DNA from: Exiguobacterium sp. s124 | Lineage (GTDB): Bacteria; Bacillota; Bacilli; Exiguobacteriales; Exiguobacteriaceae | DNA: 64,000 nt | Direction of reading: 5' to 3' | NCBI RefSeq assembly: GCF_018617485.1 | Contig: NZ_JACSKH010000001.1 | Span: 124,001-188,000 of the forward strand | Shown here: piece by piece, positions 42,370-52,413 of the stretch | Layout of the letters: each line of letters begins with the position of its first letter | Numbering within the stretch: position 1 is the stretch's first letter | Position numbers and translations under genes: made by a program | The notes under the pieces: model-generated | Database searches by the model: none | Seen by the model: only the letters and a program-made list of their open reading frames with translations | What the model was told of the DNA's origin: nothing

Positions 42370-43389
42370 GTGCATATCTTATTTCGTTTATGGAAAGGGT
42401 TAGCGAAATTATCATTTTTGAATGTCATCTTAGCTTCGATTGGCATCATTATCCTAGGAACCGTGCTCGGTTACTGGTTAGAACCAGAAACATTCGGGTC
42501 ATTGTTTGATTCGTTCTGGTGGACGATGACGACATTGACGACCGTCGGATATGGAGATTTTTATCCGTCCTCCGTGGCGGGGCGATGGCTCGGGATTTTC
42601 TTATTCCTATTCGGGATTGGGATTATCGGGGCGTTGATTGGAAAATTGGTTGAAATCGGTGCGACGTTTCAACGGTTAAAACGGGAGGGAAGACTAGTGT
42701 ATCGTGGAGAGGGACATTATGTGTATATCGGGTGGTCCCCGAAGACGAGAAAGGCAATCGATGAAGTGCTCAACTATGAACCGAAAGCAGAGATCGTCCT
42801 CATTGACCAGTTAATCGAGGAGCCGTACGTGCATGATCAAGTTCACTTCGTATCAGGAGATGCTTCAGATGAAGCGGTATTGTTGCAGGCGAACGTCTTG
42901 AAGGCACGACGCGTCGCCATTTTCGCGGATGCGCGCATCACGGAGACGTTACTCGCCGATGGGAAATCACTCTTGATCGCGTCAGCGGTCGAGGCGTTAT
43001 CTTCTGAGCATCAAGTGGACCTGCACACTGTCGTTGAAGTGTGTGAAGAGCGGAACATCTCGAAATTCAAACACGTCCGGGTCGACGACTTTATTTTAGC
43101 GAACGACTCGGTCTCGCTCTTGATGGCGAAAGCGACGTTACAACCAGGAACGACGGCGATTTTCCGTCAATTGTTAAGCAAACAGTCGGGTGGGAACATT
43201 CAAGCCTTGAAACCAAAAGTCGCGTGGCAAAATGTTCGACAAGCGAACACGGCTTTGCTTGAATCAGGGGTGACACTCATCGCGGTCAATGACCGATTGG
43301 ATGTGGCGACGATGCTCGATTTGCCGCTACAGGATACAGACATGTTATATGTCGTCTGTCATGACGATGTATTTGAACGATTATCGTAA
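42370..43389 (+). CDS. Two-helix potassium channel with TrkA-N (RCK) domain
   Basis: 339 residues: two membrane helices (about 16-36 and 72-92) flanking the pore with the K+ selectivity filter TVGYGD (58-63), then a cytoplasmic RCK domain (about 108-335). Similar to B. subtilis YugO. Begins with GTG preceded by AGAAGGAGGGGGA. Divergent from the ligase operon with about 106 bp between starts, and 11 bp before the tandem HD gene. Confidence 0.9.
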   Translation: MHILFRLWKGLAKLSFLNVILASIGIIILGTVLGYWLEPETFGSLFDSFWWTMTTLTTVGYGDFYPSSVAGRWLGIFLFLFGIGIIGALIGKLVEIGATFQRLKREGRLVYRGEGHYVYIGWSPKTRKAIDEVLNYEPKAEIVLIDQLIEEPYVHDQVHFVSGDASDEAVLLQANVLKARRVAIFADARITETLLADGKSLLIASAVEALSSEHQVDLHTVVEVCEERNISKFKHVRVDDFILANDSVSLLMAKATLQPGTTAIFRQLLSKQSGGNIQALKPKVAWQNVRQANTALLESGVTLIAVNDRLDVATMLDLPLQDTDMLYVVCHDDVFERLS

Positions 43390-43400
43390 GGAGTGAAACC

Positions 43401-44528
43401 ATGCATAACGGAACGTTTATCCGAAAGATGACACGCATGCAAAACGTGCAACGATGGGACGAATATGCCCCACATTATCACGATAACGCAGCAAGTCATA
43501 GCTTTCGTGTCGCGGTCTTCAGCTTGATCGCGGCTTATGTGGAGAAAGAGAACGGACGTGAAGTCGACTTGCTCGATTTGCTCGGGAAAGCTATTTTCCA
43601 CGACATGAATGAAGTACAGACCGGTCCAATCATGCACCGGACGAAAAAGGAACCAACCTTGATTGGTCACATCGAACGTATGGAGCGGACAGCAAGTCTC
43701 GGTCTGGTCGAACTGCTATCGCAATCGTTACGTCCTCACTTCCACCGTTTTGTTGTCGAGGCGGAAGATGACTCGTTCGAAGGACGAATCGTCGACGGAA
43801 TCGATTCATTCGATGCGATGCTGTTCGTGCGACGGGAAGTCGCCCATGGCTCTCCACACTTTGATGACAAACTAGAAGAGATGAAAGCCGCGCTTCGTCA
43901 TCATCCGATTGATTCAGTTCGTTGGCTGTTCGATCAGGTTGAGGCAGAGACCGATGTGTTGCGGTTCATCGAGAACGTCATGCGGATGGACAGTGTCCGT
44001 CGTTGGAAAGGGCGCTTCAATACGATTGACGACAACGATGCGATTCATGGTTTTCGGGCAGCCGCGCTCGGAATGTTCAGTGGACTTTTAGAGCGTGAGA
44101 AGTACGACGTCAACGTCGATGTCGCCGAACTCGTGGCCCGTCTTCTCTGTCACGACTTAGTCGAAGGCGTCACCGGGGACGTGCTCGGACCTGTCAAACA
44201 TTCGACGAAAGAGACAGGAGCCGCATTTGAGGCATACGAGCGAGCAGAGAGTGAACGTCTTCTCGGGTTGTTGCCGGCATATATGCAGCCGGCGTTCCGT
44301 CGATATATGGCTGATTCGAAAGATGATACGTATGAAGGGATGCTCGTCGACATGATGGATAAGCTTGATGCGCTCATCAAGATGAACATGGAGCGCAAGA
44401 TGAACGGGGCTGAGTATGAGGTCACGTATCGCGAGCAACTCCGTAAAGTCCAGATGCGTTATGAGAACCCGAGTATGATCTTCTTCCTCGCCTATATTTT
44501 GCATGACCTGGATTACGTGACAAGTTAA
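43401..44528 (+). CDS. Tandem YfbR-like HD-domain hydrolase
   Basis: 375 residues formed by two HD domains. Domain 1 (about 1-185): NAASHSFRVAVFS and FHDMNEVQTGPI; domain 2 (about 192-370): DNDAIHGFRAAALG and CHDLVEGVTGDVLGPVKHSTK. Both keep the H...HD metal-binding pattern of YfbR-type nucleotidases and repeat the layout MxxVxRW..., ESF/DTYEGxxVD. Probably a nucleotide phosphohydrolase. It follows the K+ channel by 11 bp with TAAGGAG, so channel and hydrolase are co-expressed. Confidence 0.83.
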   Translation: MHNGTFIRKMTRMQNVQRWDEYAPHYHDNAASHSFRVAVFSLIAAYVEKENGREVDLLDLLGKAIFHDMNEVQTGPIMHRTKKEPTLIGHIERMERTASLGLVELLSQSLRPHFHRFVVEAEDDSFEGRIVDGIDSFDAMLFVRREVAHGSPHFDDKLEEMKAALRHHPIDSVRWLFDQVEAETDVLRFIENVMRMDSVRRWKGRFNTIDDNDAIHGFRAAALGMFSGLLEREKYDVNVDVAELVARLLCHDLVEGVTGDVLGPVKHSTKETGAAFEAYERAESERLLGLLPAYMQPAFRRYMADSKDDTYEGMLVDMMDKLDALIKMNMERKMNGAEYEVTYREQLRKVQMRYENPSMIFFLAYILHDLDYVTS

Positions 44529-44533
44529 TGAAT

Positions 44534-44564
44534 AGGCGGATGGCACAAGCCATCCGTCTTTGTT
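44534..44564 (+). terminator. Terminator of the channel/HD unit
   Basis: GCGGATGGC and GCCATCCGTC stem with a 4-nt loop followed by TTTGTTT. Confidence 0.75.
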
Positions 44565-44659
44565 TCGTTCGACTGAACTATTCAAATGAAAAATAGTTAG
44601 GGAGAGAGAACTGTTTTTATCTGTCTATCTATGCAACAAAATCAAAATCCTTCACAATG

Positions 44660-44683
44660 ATTAATGCAAGCGCTTTCATTAAT
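44660..44683 (+). promoter_or_regulatory. cre site (CcpA) upstream of the amylase gene
   Basis: TGCAAGCGCTTTCA (44665-44678) fits the catabolite-responsive element with its central CG, embedded in a larger palindrome ATTAATG...CATTAAT (44660-44683). It lies 18-40 bp before the start codon, just upstream of the AGGAGG, so CcpA could block elongation when glucose is present. Confidence 0.85.
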
Positions 44684-44700
44684 CGAATGAGGAGGAATGA

Positions 44701-46248
<1,548 letters not shown>

Positions 46249-46257
46249 ATCCATCAG

Positions 46258-46293
46258 GCTTGTCTCACCAAAATTGAGACAAGTCTTTTTTTC
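46258..46293 (+). terminator. Terminator of the amylase gene
   Basis: GGCTTGTCTCA and TGAGACAAGTC stem followed by seven T. Confidence 0.88.
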
Positions 46294-46321
46294 TGAATTT
46301 TCACCATATAAGTTTTATACG

Positions 46322-46330
46322 TGATATAAT
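46322..46330 (+). promoter_or_regulatory. Extended -10 promoter of the desaturase gene
   Basis: TGATATAAT is an extended -10 element (TGnTATAAT) without a good -35. Transcription from it would give a 5' leader of about 115 nt before the desaturase start. Confidence 0.5.
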
Positions 46331-46451
46331 GACCTAGTGTTAATTCTTGATAGGGACGATTTCCGATCCATGAATTCACATTGAACAACGTCGGTTGTTG
46401 GTTTCATTTATATTTTTGCGTTGTGACGCTGTTGAATTCAAGGAGGTTGTG

Positions 46452-47465
46452 ATGAGTAAAGAAAAGATTGCCCAATTAAGAAAGCACGTCTCGCCGTTTG
46501 AAAAGTCCGATATCCGGATTAGTGTGCGGCAGATGATCAATACGATTTTACCGTTTCTCGTATCGTGGTTTTTAGCGTATCAACTACTGAGTGTCTCCAT
46601 CTTCCTGACATTGCCGTTCACGTTGATTGCGGCAGGATTTGTGGTGCGCATGTTTATCATCTTCCATGACTGTACGCACGGTTCGTTCTTTAAAAATAAG
46701 AAGGCGAACGCGATTGTTGGAACGATCACAGGAATCTTGACGCTATTCCCTTACGAGAAGTGGAAGCGAGAGCATGCGATTCATCATGCATCGAGTGGGA
46801 ATTTGGATAAACGAGGTGTCGGGGACATCTGGGTCATGACGATTGAGGAGTACATCGAAGCCTCGAAATGGACGCGATTGCAGTATCGCCTGTATCGCCA
46901 TCCGCTCGTTATGTTCGGTCTCGGGCCACTTTGGCTCATTCTCGTCACGAGTCGTTTCAACCGAAAGGACGCCCGGAAAAAAGAAAGACAAAACACGTAT
47001 CTCATCAATATTTCGCTCGTCGTGTTATACGGCGCGTTGATTTATTTGGTCGGTTGGCAGGCCTTCCTGATTGTGCAGGGAACGACGATGTTCATCGCCG
47101 GTGTACTCGGGATTTGGTTATTCTATGTCCAGCATACGTTCGAAGATTCATACTTCGAGGATGAGCAGGAATGGGATTACGTGAAGGCGGCAATCGAAGG
47201 GAGCTCGTATTACGAGTTGCCGAAAGTGCTTCAATGGGTGACAGGGAATATTGGTTTCCATCACGTCCACCATTTGAGCCCCCGTGTCCCGAACTACCAT
47301 TTGGAGAAGGCGCATACGTCAACACCGCCATTGCAGCGGGCGACAACGATCGGACTGTTTTCAAGTTTGAAATCGTTACGCTACAAATTGTACGATGCGA
47401 ACAATAAAACATTCGTCACGTTCCGGGAAGTGCGTCATCTCTTGCGCCGAACGAACGCGGCATAA
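46452..47465 (+). CDS. des: Acyl-lipid fatty acid desaturase
   Basis: 337 residues, four helices, integral membrane di-iron enzyme introducing a double bond into phospholipid acyl chains. The three histidine boxes are HDCTHG (72-77), HAIHHAS (about 108-114) and GFHHVHHLSP (about 269-278). Same type as B. subtilis Des, which is cold-induced through DesK/DesR. ATG 46452 follows AAGGAGG. The long leader may help cold-dependent expression; no desKR genes lie nearby. Confidence 0.9.
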   Translation: MSKEKIAQLRKHVSPFEKSDIRISVRQMINTILPFLVSWFLAYQLLSVSIFLTLPFTLIAAGFVVRMFIIFHDCTHGSFFKNKKANAIVGTITGILTLFPYEKWKREHAIHHASSGNLDKRGVGDIWVMTIEEYIEASKWTRLQYRLYRHPLVMFGLGPLWLILVTSRFNRKDARKKERQNTYLINISLVVLYGALIYLVGWQAFLIVQGTTMFIAGVLGIWLFYVQHTFEDSYFEDEQEWDYVKAAIEGSSYYELPKVLQWVTGNIGFHHVHHLSPRVPNYHLEKAHTSTPPLQRATTIGLFSSLKSLRYKLYDANNKTFVTFREVRHLLRRTNAA

Positions 47466-47502
47466 AAAAAGCTTGTCCCCGTCAAAAGGGACAAGCTTTT
47501 TA
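47464..47502. terminator. Bidirectional terminator
   Basis: AAAAGCTTGTCCC and GGGACAAGCTTTT arms with A- and T-runs, serving des and convergent lipM. Confidence 0.9.
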
Positions 47503-48330
47503 GCGTTTCCAGACCCATTCATCACTCTCATACTTTTTGACGAGCAAGTCAATTTCGGACTGTTGGTCTTCTGTGAAGACGAGCGGTTCGAACGTCAACG
47601 AGAAGGCGTCCTTGAAGCCGGTCTCGAACGCGGCGGCCACTTCGTCAAACGTGACGAAGCGCTGTAGCGTGTCATTCAAGGCGACGGCTTTCTCGCTGAA
47701 TCGACTTTTGGCTTCACGCTTTTCGGATTCCTCCATCGCGAAACAGTCGAACAATACCTCATCGTCGACAGAAAGAGGAATGGATCCATGTTGAAGGACC
47801 GCCCCTTGATGACGCACTTGTGCGCTACCCGCAATCTTTTTCCCATCGACGGCCAATTCATAATAAGAGGCGGCATCGAAGCAGACAGCGGATTTCGGTT
47901 TGCGGAGCGCCTCGCGATCCTCTTCTGTCAACGGGACCGAGAATTCGGCGGGTACACCGAGCTCGTGGTAACCACGGCGGACCCCTTCCGTGAGCAAGCG
48001 ATAGCTCTCGATGATATTTGTCGGCAGGGCCGGTGTCGATTCGGGCAAGATGACGCTATACGTCAACTCGTCCGCGTGCAATACAGCCCGTCCGCCTGTC
48101 AGGCGACGTACGACCGGGATGTTGTTCGCCGTGAGGGCGTCACGGTCCAAGTCACGTGTCGCCCGTTGGAAACGCCCGACGCTGATCGCATGAGGTGCCC
48201 ATGAATAAAAACGGAGCGTCGGTTTGAGTTCTCCCTTCGCGACCCAATTGGCGATGGCTTCGTCAATCGCCATGTTTTCGGCCGGTGAAGTCGATTCGGT
48301 TCTAAGTAAGTGCCACGTCGTACCAGTCAT
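47500..48330 (-). CDS. lipM: Octanoyl-ACP:GcvH octanoyltransferase (LipM)
   Basis: 276 residues of the biotin/lipoate transferase fold. RRLTGGRAVLHADELTYS (about 75-92), the acyl-accepting Cys150 in SAVCFDAASYYEL and VDGKKIAGSAQVR (about 164-176) match B. subtilis LipM, whose catalytic residue is also Cys150. It loads octanoate from ACP onto GcvH, the first step of protein lipoylation in bacilli. Downstream of lipA on the same strand, 17 bp apart. Confidence 0.92.
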   Translation of the reverse strand: MTGTTWHLLRTESTSPAENMAIDEAIANWVAKGELKPTLRFYSWAPHAISVGRFQRATRDLDRDALTANNIPVVRRLTGGRAVLHADELTYSVILPESTPALPTNIIESYRLLTEGVRRGYHELGVPAEFSVPLTEEDREALRKPKSAVCFDAASYYELAVDGKKIAGSAQVRHQGAVLQHGSIPLSVDDEVLFDCFAMEESEKREAKSRFSEKAVALNDTLQRFVTFDEVAAAFETGFKDAFSLTFEPLVFTEDQQSEIDLLVKKYESDEWVWKR

Positions 48331-48347
48331 AATCTCTCTTCTTTCTG

Positions 48348-49244
48348 TTAGTCGATTGGCAACATCGTGTGGCGACGTGCCTTGTGTACTTGTTCATCCG
48401 CATGGTAAGACGAACGGACGAGCGGACCTGCCTCACAATGTGAGAATCCTTTTGATAGCGCAATCTCTTTCAACTCAGCGAACTCGTCTGGATGATAGTA
48501 ACGTTCCACCTCGAGGTGTTTCTTCGTCGGTTGTAAGTATTGTCCGAGTGTCAAGATGTCGACGTTGTGCGCACGGAGGTCATCCATCGCTTCAATCAAT
48601 TCTTCTTTCGTCTCCCCGAGTCCGACCATGATCGACGACTTCGTCGGGATATCCGGATTCAACTCTTTGGAACGCTTCAAGAATTCGAGTGTGCGGTCAT
48701 ATGTCGCTTTGGCACGCACTCTCGGTGTGAGGCGGCGAACCGTCTCTAAGTTATGGTTCATGATGTCAGGACCCGCATCAATCAACGTTTGTAAGGCAGA
48801 GAAGTCACCCATCATGTCAGACGGAAGTACTTCGATGGATGTCTCCGGATTCATAGAACGGACGGCGCGAACCGTTTCCGCAAAGACCGTCGCCCCGTAA
48901 TCGTTCAAATCATCGCGTGCGACGGCAGTGATGACGACGTGCTTCAAGTTCATGAGACGGACCGATTCGGCGACGCGCTTTGGTTCTTCCCAATCGAGCT
49001 CGTTCGGTTTACCTGTCGTGACAGCGCAAAAGCGGCAGGCACGTGTACAAATACTCCCTAGAATCATGAATGTCGCAGTCCGACGTACCGCCCAGCATTC
49101 ATGAATGTTTGGACACTTGGCTTCCTCACATACCGTATGTAGATTTTTCTCGCGCATCATCTTCTTCAGACCGGTATACGTGTCATTCGTGTTCAATTTA
49201 ATCTTTAGCCATTCCGGCTTTCGTTTCAGTTCCCCTCTTGCCAC
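48348..49244 (-). CDS. lipA: Lipoyl synthase
   Basis: 298 residues, radical-SAM enzyme inserting two sulfurs into octanoyl-protein. Auxiliary cluster [12 protein letters not shown] (about 39-50), radical-SAM motif CTRACRFC (about 65-72) and the C-terminal RSSYHAD serine ligand are all present. GTG at 49244 is chosen as start because AAAAAGGGGGAAA lies about 7 nt upstream and the extra 21 residues of the longer frame are not conserved-looking. Confidence 0.95.
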   Translation of the reverse strand: MARGELKRKPEWLKIKLNTNDTYTGLKKMMREKNLHTVCEEAKCPNIHECWAVRRTATFMILGSICTRACRFCAVTTGKPNELDWEEPKRVAESVRLMNLKHVVITAVARDDLNDYGATVFAETVRAVRSMNPETSIEVLPSDMMGDFSALQTLIDAGPDIMNHNLETVRRLTPRVRAKATYDRTLEFLKRSKELNPDIPTKSSIMVGLGETKEELIEAMDDLRAHNVDILTLGQYLQPTKKHLEVERYYHPDEFAELKEIALSKGFSHCEAGPLVRSSYHADEQVHKARRHTMLPID

Positions 49245-49403
49245 AATAATTTCCCCCTTTTTGAAAGTTAACCTGTATCGAATTGAGTTTACCAAAAAAA
49301 GAATCAAAAACGAACCACGGAAATTATTGGTTTTGCCAATACAGTTTTCTGTGTATCAAAACAGAAACATTATTTCAAAATGGTTACGCTTTCACGCGAG
49401 TGA
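49245..49403. other. Intergenic region between lipA and nagZ
   Basis: Contains the lipA promoter region on the minus strand and, at 49381-49394, a cre-like sequence (minus strand TGAAAGCGTAACCA) just upstream of the nagZ promoter. No gene seen. Confidence 0.4.
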
Positions 49404-49432
49404 TTGTTTCTGAAAAGTGGAGTTGCTATACT
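49404..49432 (+). promoter_or_regulatory. Candidate nagZ promoter
   Basis: TTGTTT (49404-49409), 17 bp, TATACT (49427-49432). Confidence 0.6.
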
Positions 49433-49476
49433 GTTGTTGACCACCTGAATAAGAACCAAATGTAACTGATGCGATC

Positions 49477-49530
49477 AGGCATGGGGTGAACGAGCGTTGA
49501 TGAGGCAACGCTTCTTCCTCCATGCCTTTT
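49477..49530 (+). promoter_or_regulatory. Leader hairpin in the nagZ 5' untranslated region
   Basis: Outer stem AGGCATGG/CCATGCCT and inner stem AGCGTTG/CAACGCT, followed by TTTT, lie between the nagZ promoter and its start codon. This is terminator-like, so it may attenuate transcription. Confidence 0.55.
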
Positions 49531-49571
49531 CGTTTGGGGGTCAGTCAAATTGGACGAAGGGGAGTGGGAAC

Positions 49572-51521
49572 ATGAACAAGGCATTGAACTGGACGGCAAC
49601 TCTCGGATTGACGACGGCACTAGTGATCTCATCGGTTCCGGCAGCGGATGCGGTCGTGGCGGAAGGGACGCCGACGATGTCGATTGACCAGCGTGTCAAT
49701 ACGAAGCTAGAGTCGATGACGCTCGAACAAAAAATCGGGCAGATGATCATGCCGGACTTCCGGCTTTGGAACGGGGCGAACCATACATCTCTCGGACCGG
49801 AAGTGGCGCGTGTCATCGATCGTTTTGATCTCGGCGGCGTGATTCTGTTTGCGGAGAACGTGAAAGAGACGGAGCAAACGACGAAACTCGTTCACGATTT
49901 GCAGGAAGTCGTGAAGCAAGACGACAGCAACGACATTCCTCTCTTTGTCACGATTGACCAAGAGGGAGGCATCGTGACACGTCTCGGGACGGGGACGAAC
50001 TTACCTGGGAATATGGCGATCGGCGCGACGCGAAACAGTCAATATGCATATGACGCTGGAAATATCATCGGTTCTGAACTACACGCACTCGGGGTAAACG
50101 TGAACTTCGGACCGGTACTTGACGTCAACAATAATCCAGGGAATCCGGTCATCGGTGTCCGTTCTTTCTCAAGTGACCCTGAACTAGTCGGTGAACTAGG
50201 TTCGGCGATGACGCAAGGCATTCAAGACCAAGGTGTCGCGGCGACGGCGAAGCATTTCCCGGGTCATGGGGATACGGCCGTCGACTCGCATTATGGGTTA
50301 CCGGTTGTCGATAAGTCGCTCGACGAGTTGCGCGGTCTCGAGTTGCTCCCGTTTAAACGTGCCATCACGGAAGGGATCGATATGATTATGACGGCACACA
50401 TCGGTATGCCACAAATCGAAGATGAGGTCGTCGAGTCGGATCGCGGCACGTTCCCGCTCCCGGCGACACTTTCGGACGACGTCATTACAGGAGTGCTTCG
50501 TGAGGAGCTCGGATATGATGGGATTGTTGTGACCGATGCGCTCAATATGCAAGCCATCACGGACAACTTTACGGAAGCAGAGGCAGTCATCAAGACGTTT
50601 GAGGCAGGCGTCGATATCGCGCTCATGCCGACGATTTTGCGTTCAGAGGCAGACGTGATCAAACTCGAAGCTATCTTTGAAGAAGTCATCCAAGCGGTGA
50701 AAGATGGCCGCCTATCTGAAAAGACTATTGATGAATCAGTCGAACGTATTTTGACATTGAAGGCAGAGCGTGGCATTTGGGGAGAGACAATCGATTCGAC
50801 GACACTCGAGGCGAAGCTGACAGAAGCGAACGCCGTCGTAGGTAGTGCGGAGCATAAAGCGAAAGAACGGGAAATCGCGGAAGCGGCCGTCACCCTCGTG
50901 AAGAATGAGGACAAGACACTCCCGTTCAAACCGAAAAAAGGGGATACGGTGCTCGTCTTGTCACCAGCAAAAGATCAGACGGATAGCATGGTGAAGACAA
51001 TCAAGTCGCTCGAGAAGAACGCCGGGAATATGAAAGACGTGAACGTCATCACGGCAAACTATTCGGCGTCAACGCCACACTTGGCGCAGAATCCGGCGCT
51101 ACAGCAACAAGTTGAGGCAGCCGATTATATCATCGTCGGTTCGAACGTGAACAATAGCGCGAAATTGAAGCCAACGTCAGCTGACCATTACGTGCCGGCC
51201 GAAGTGTTCCGTTACGCGAACGAGACAGGGAAGAAGTCGGTCTTACTCAGCTTGCGCAACCCATACGATGTCGCCGTTCAGCCAGACGCTCCGGCGCAGC
51301 TCTTGATCTATGGGTTCAAAGGCGACCCGAACGGACCGGACTCAGAAGCAGGGAACTTGAAATCGGCCGGACCGAACTTGCCGGCGGGCATTCGTGCCAT
51401 CTTCGGTGAAGTGAAGCCGCAAGGGACGTTGCCAGTAGACGTACCGAAATTTGTGGACGGTGTGTTCCAAGACGAGAACTATGCACAGTTTGGAGATGGA
51501 TTTACGAACTGGAATCGCTAA
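49572..51521 (+). CDS. nagZ: Exported beta-N-acetylglucosaminidase, GH3 (NagZ/YbbD type)
   Basis: 649 residues: signal peptide (about 1-26, ending AADA), GH3 catalytic domain (to about 390) and a C-terminal domain as in B. subtilis NagZ. Motifs: FVTIDQEGGIVTRLG (about 132-146), KHFPGHGDT carrying the general acid/base His dyad, and the nucleophile Asp in GIVVTDALNMQ. It removes terminal GlcNAc from muropeptides or chitobiose-like fragments outside the cell, supplying MurNAc for the murQ-murP cluster 9 kb downstream. ATG 49572 is preceded by AAGGGGAGTGGG. Confidence 0.92.
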   Translation: MNKALNWTATLGLTTALVISSVPAADAVVAEGTPTMSIDQRVNTKLESMTLEQKIGQMIMPDFRLWNGANHTSLGPEVARVIDRFDLGGVILFAENVKETEQTTKLVHDLQEVVKQDDSNDIPLFVTIDQEGGIVTRLGTGTNLPGNMAIGATRNSQYAYDAGNIIGSELHALGVNVNFGPVLDVNNNPGNPVIGVRSFSSDPELVGELGSAMTQGIQDQGVAATAKHFPGHGDTAVDSHYGLPVVDKSLDELRGLELLPFKRAITEGIDMIMTAHIGMPQIEDEVVESDRGTFPLPATLSDDVITGVLREELGYDGIVVTDALNMQAITDNFTEAEAVIKTFEAGVDIALMPTILRSEADVIKLEAIFEEVIQAVKDGRLSEKTIDESVERILTLKAERGIWGETIDSTTLEAKLTEANAVVGSAEHKAKEREIAEAAVTLVKNEDKTLPFKPKKGDTVLVLSPAKDQTDSMVKTIKSLEKNAGNMKDVNVITANYSASTPHLAQNPALQQQVEAADYIIVGSNVNNSAKLKPTSADHYVPAEVFRYANETGKKSVLLSLRNPYDVAVQPDAPAQLLIYGFKGDPNGPDSEAGNLKSAGPNLPAGIRAIFGEVKPQGTLPVDVPKFVDGVFQDENYAQFGDGFTNWNR

Positions 51522-51524
51522 ATG

Positions 51525-51561
51525 AAAATGAGCTCACCCGATAGAGGGGAGCTCATTTTTT
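51525..51561. terminator. Bidirectional terminator
   Basis: AAATGAGCTC-ACCC and GGG-GAGCTCATTT arms; shared by nagZ and the convergent degV-like gene. Confidence 0.85.
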
Positions 51562-52405
51562 ATGCCTCGAAGTAGGCGATGACGAGTAGACCTGGACCGG
51601 TATGGGCACCGATGGCAGAGCCGACAAGTGTTTTCGTGATGTGTTTCGGTTGGACATGCTCACGAACCATCTTCTCGAACTGTTCCGCTTTTTCTAGATC
51701 GTCACCGTGACCGATGAACAAGTGCCCGTTCTCGACGAGTGGCTTCGATTCCATCGTCCATTCGACCATGCGACGCATAACTTTTTTGTGACCACGTACT
51801 TTTTCAATCGGCACGAGCTTTCCGTCCTCGACCGTCAGTAACGGCAGAATCGTCAACAAATCACCGATGAAAGCACTCGCTTTCGAGACACGTCCGCCGC
51901 GCATCAAGTATTCGAGTGACTCGACCGTGAACAAGTGACGGATCTTTCCGACGAGCGAAGCGGCATACGCGACCGTCTCTTCGTACGTATGGTCTTGCCC
52001 GTACTCCGCGACCGTCTTGACGAACAATGCTTGTCCGACCGAAGCCGTTCGCGTATCGAGAATCTCAAAGGTGCTGTCTGGATACTCCTCTTTGAGCATC
52101 TCCCCGACCATGACAGCCGTTTGGTATGTACCGGAGAGTTCTCCGGAAAATGCGAGATATAAAAACGGGATTTCGGCTTCAAGGTGTTGACGGAAACAAT
52201 GCTCGATTCGCGACGCCTCGATTTGGAACGTCTTCGGCGTCTTGCCTTGACGCATTGCGTCGTACACGTCTTTCGCTTGAATCGTCTCTCCATCTAAAAA
52301 CTCTTCGTTGTCGATGATGACACCAAGCGGTAAAATCTCAAGACCGTATTCGATGATTTGATCGTGGGTCAAATCGGCCCCGGTGTCTGTGATCAGTTTA
52401 AACAT
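51560..52405 (-). CDS. DegV-family fatty-acid-binding protein
   Basis: 281 residues from ATG 52405. FKLITDTGADLT (N-terminus), LYLAFSGELSGTYQTA (about 83-98) and the C-terminal GSAIGAHTGPGLLVIAY are DegV signatures. Some members (FakB) present fatty acids to FakA kinase. A GTG at 52417, overlapping the lipL stop, would add four residues but lacks spacing to the ribosome binding site. Co-transcribed with lipL. Confidence 0.88.
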   Translation of the reverse strand: MFKLITDTGADLTHDQIIEYGLEILPLGVIIDNEEFLDGETIQAKDVYDAMRQGKTPKTFQIEASRIEHCFRQHLEAEIPFLYLAFSGELSGTYQTAVMVGEMLKEEYPDSTFEILDTRTASVGQALFVKTVAEYGQDHTYEETVAYAASLVGKIRHLFTVESLEYLMRGGRVSKASAFIGDLLTILPLLTVEDGKLVPIEKVRGHKKVMRRMVEWTMESKPLVENGHLFIGHGDDLEKAEQFEKMVREHVQPKHITKTLVGSAIGAHTGPGLLVIAYFEA

Positions 52406-52413
52406 TGGATGAA

